Part shown: one piece after another, positions 63,914 through 64,000 of the stretch | Position numbering within the stretch: position 1 is the first letter of the stretch | Layout of the letters: each line of letters starts with the position of its first letter | NCBI GenBank assembly: GCA_049649525.1 | Contig: JBARZE010000050.1 | Coordinates: 124,001-188,000, forward strand | DNA: 64,000 nucleotides | Direction: 5' to 3' | Source of the DNA: JAAURB01 sp049649525 | GTDB taxonomy: Bacteria; Cyanobacteriota; Cyanobacteriia; Cyanobacteriales; Microcoleaceae | Program-made: the position numbers and the translations under genes | Notes under the pieces: model-generated | Database searches by the model: none | Seen by the model: only the letters and a program-made list of their open reading frames with translations | Told to the model about the DNA's origin: nothing

Positions 63914-64000
63914 TTAATGATGTTCAAAAATATCTTTAAATTGTAATAAGTCTAATGTTACGATGGTTGGTAAACAATCAAAGCAGTTTTGAGCGAGTTC
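63914..64000 (-). CDS. Possible partial gene at the window end
   Basis: A minus-strand frame is open from the right edge for 28 codons and ends at TAA (63914-63916), with a peptide starting ELAQNCFDCLPTIVTLDLLQ. It may be the C-terminus of a gene outside the window. The stretch is too short to identify, and an open frame of this length by chance is not rare. Confidence 0.35.
   Translation of the reverse strand, partial: ELAQNCFDCLPTIVTLDLLQFKDIFEHH

Noticed and set aside
1..64000. tRNA, rRNA and CRISPR arrays
   Set aside because: I found no cloverleaf T-arm patterns in a usable context, no rRNA stretches and no regularly spaced direct repeats of CRISPR type. A tRNA search program would settle the first point.

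Overview
The window is chromosomal DNA from a cyanobacterium. The evidence is a complete beta-carboxysome cluster (ccmK2-ccmK1-ccmL-ccmM-ccmN-ccmO), a PII gene with the cyanobacterial Ser49 and an NtcA palindrome in front, a PetL-like cytochrome b6f subunit, a cyanobacterial omega subunit and group 2 sigma factor, and many HIP1 octamers (GCGATCGC). RTX proteins, a PEP-CTERM protein, DUF29 and Uma2 genes, a Phd/VapC pair and a TnpB element suggest a larger filamentous, non-marine-picoplankton type (Oscillatoriales-like). The genus cannot be fixed from the sequence alone.

Layout. 0-10 kb: partial lipoate/octanoate ligase-like gene, accA, an SDR, folE, Uma2, a calcium-type P-ATPase, MgtC-like, a phosphohexomutase overlapping rdgB. 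10-20 kb: glnB, ilvB with an unusual C-terminal zinc ribbon, an FAD oxidoreductase, a family 4 uracil-DNA glycosylase, aroF, a SufA/IscA protein, rnc, and a GH13 sugar phosphorylase. 20-27 kb: the carboxysome cluster and a DUF790/Bax1-type nuclease. 27-38 kb: an RTX-sorbosone dehydrogenase fusion, a frameshifted DUF29 pseudogene, a Phd/VapC pair, and a cassette resembling sxtI-sxtJ-sxtK-sxtL (NodU-type carbamoyltransferase, SxtJ, DUF5989, SGNH proteins). 38-50 kb: SulP transporter, accD, TnpB element with a divergent small RHH gene, PEP-CTERM protein, aroB, petL, pentapeptide-repeat protein, cysE. 50-64 kb: a glycoside-hydrolase-like protein, PBP4, plsX, fabH, fabD, rpoZ, a sigma factor, an SLH/beta-helix protein and an RTX protein.

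The most unusual feature lies upstream of aroF (DAHP synthase, first step of aromatic amino acid synthesis). One sigma70-like promoter (15961-15989) is followed by two consecutive, complete ribosome-mediated attenuators. Each has a short leader ORF packed with Phe, Tyr and Trp codons (MLTQNRYFYYWFSKVHRE at 16024-16080, and MTQFSFWFYGYYFWNFTGSG at 16188-16250). Each is followed by mutually exclusive RNA hairpins ending in an intrinsic terminator (16109-16137 and 16274-16305). The logic is that aromatic starvation stalls the ribosome, an antiterminator forms and aroF is expressed. I know of no description of such a tandem aromatic attenuator in cyanobacteria, but I could not search.

Shared themes: lipid synthesis (accA, accD, plsX, fabH, fabD, possibly the SDR), shikimate pathway (aroF, aroB), CO2 fixation (ccm cluster), and nitrogen control (glnB). 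Signs of genome wear include the DUF29 frameshift, a decayed duplicate of the pentapeptide gene's 3' end, a dispersed palindromic repeat at two gene ends, and a TnpB without its zinc-finger cysteines.
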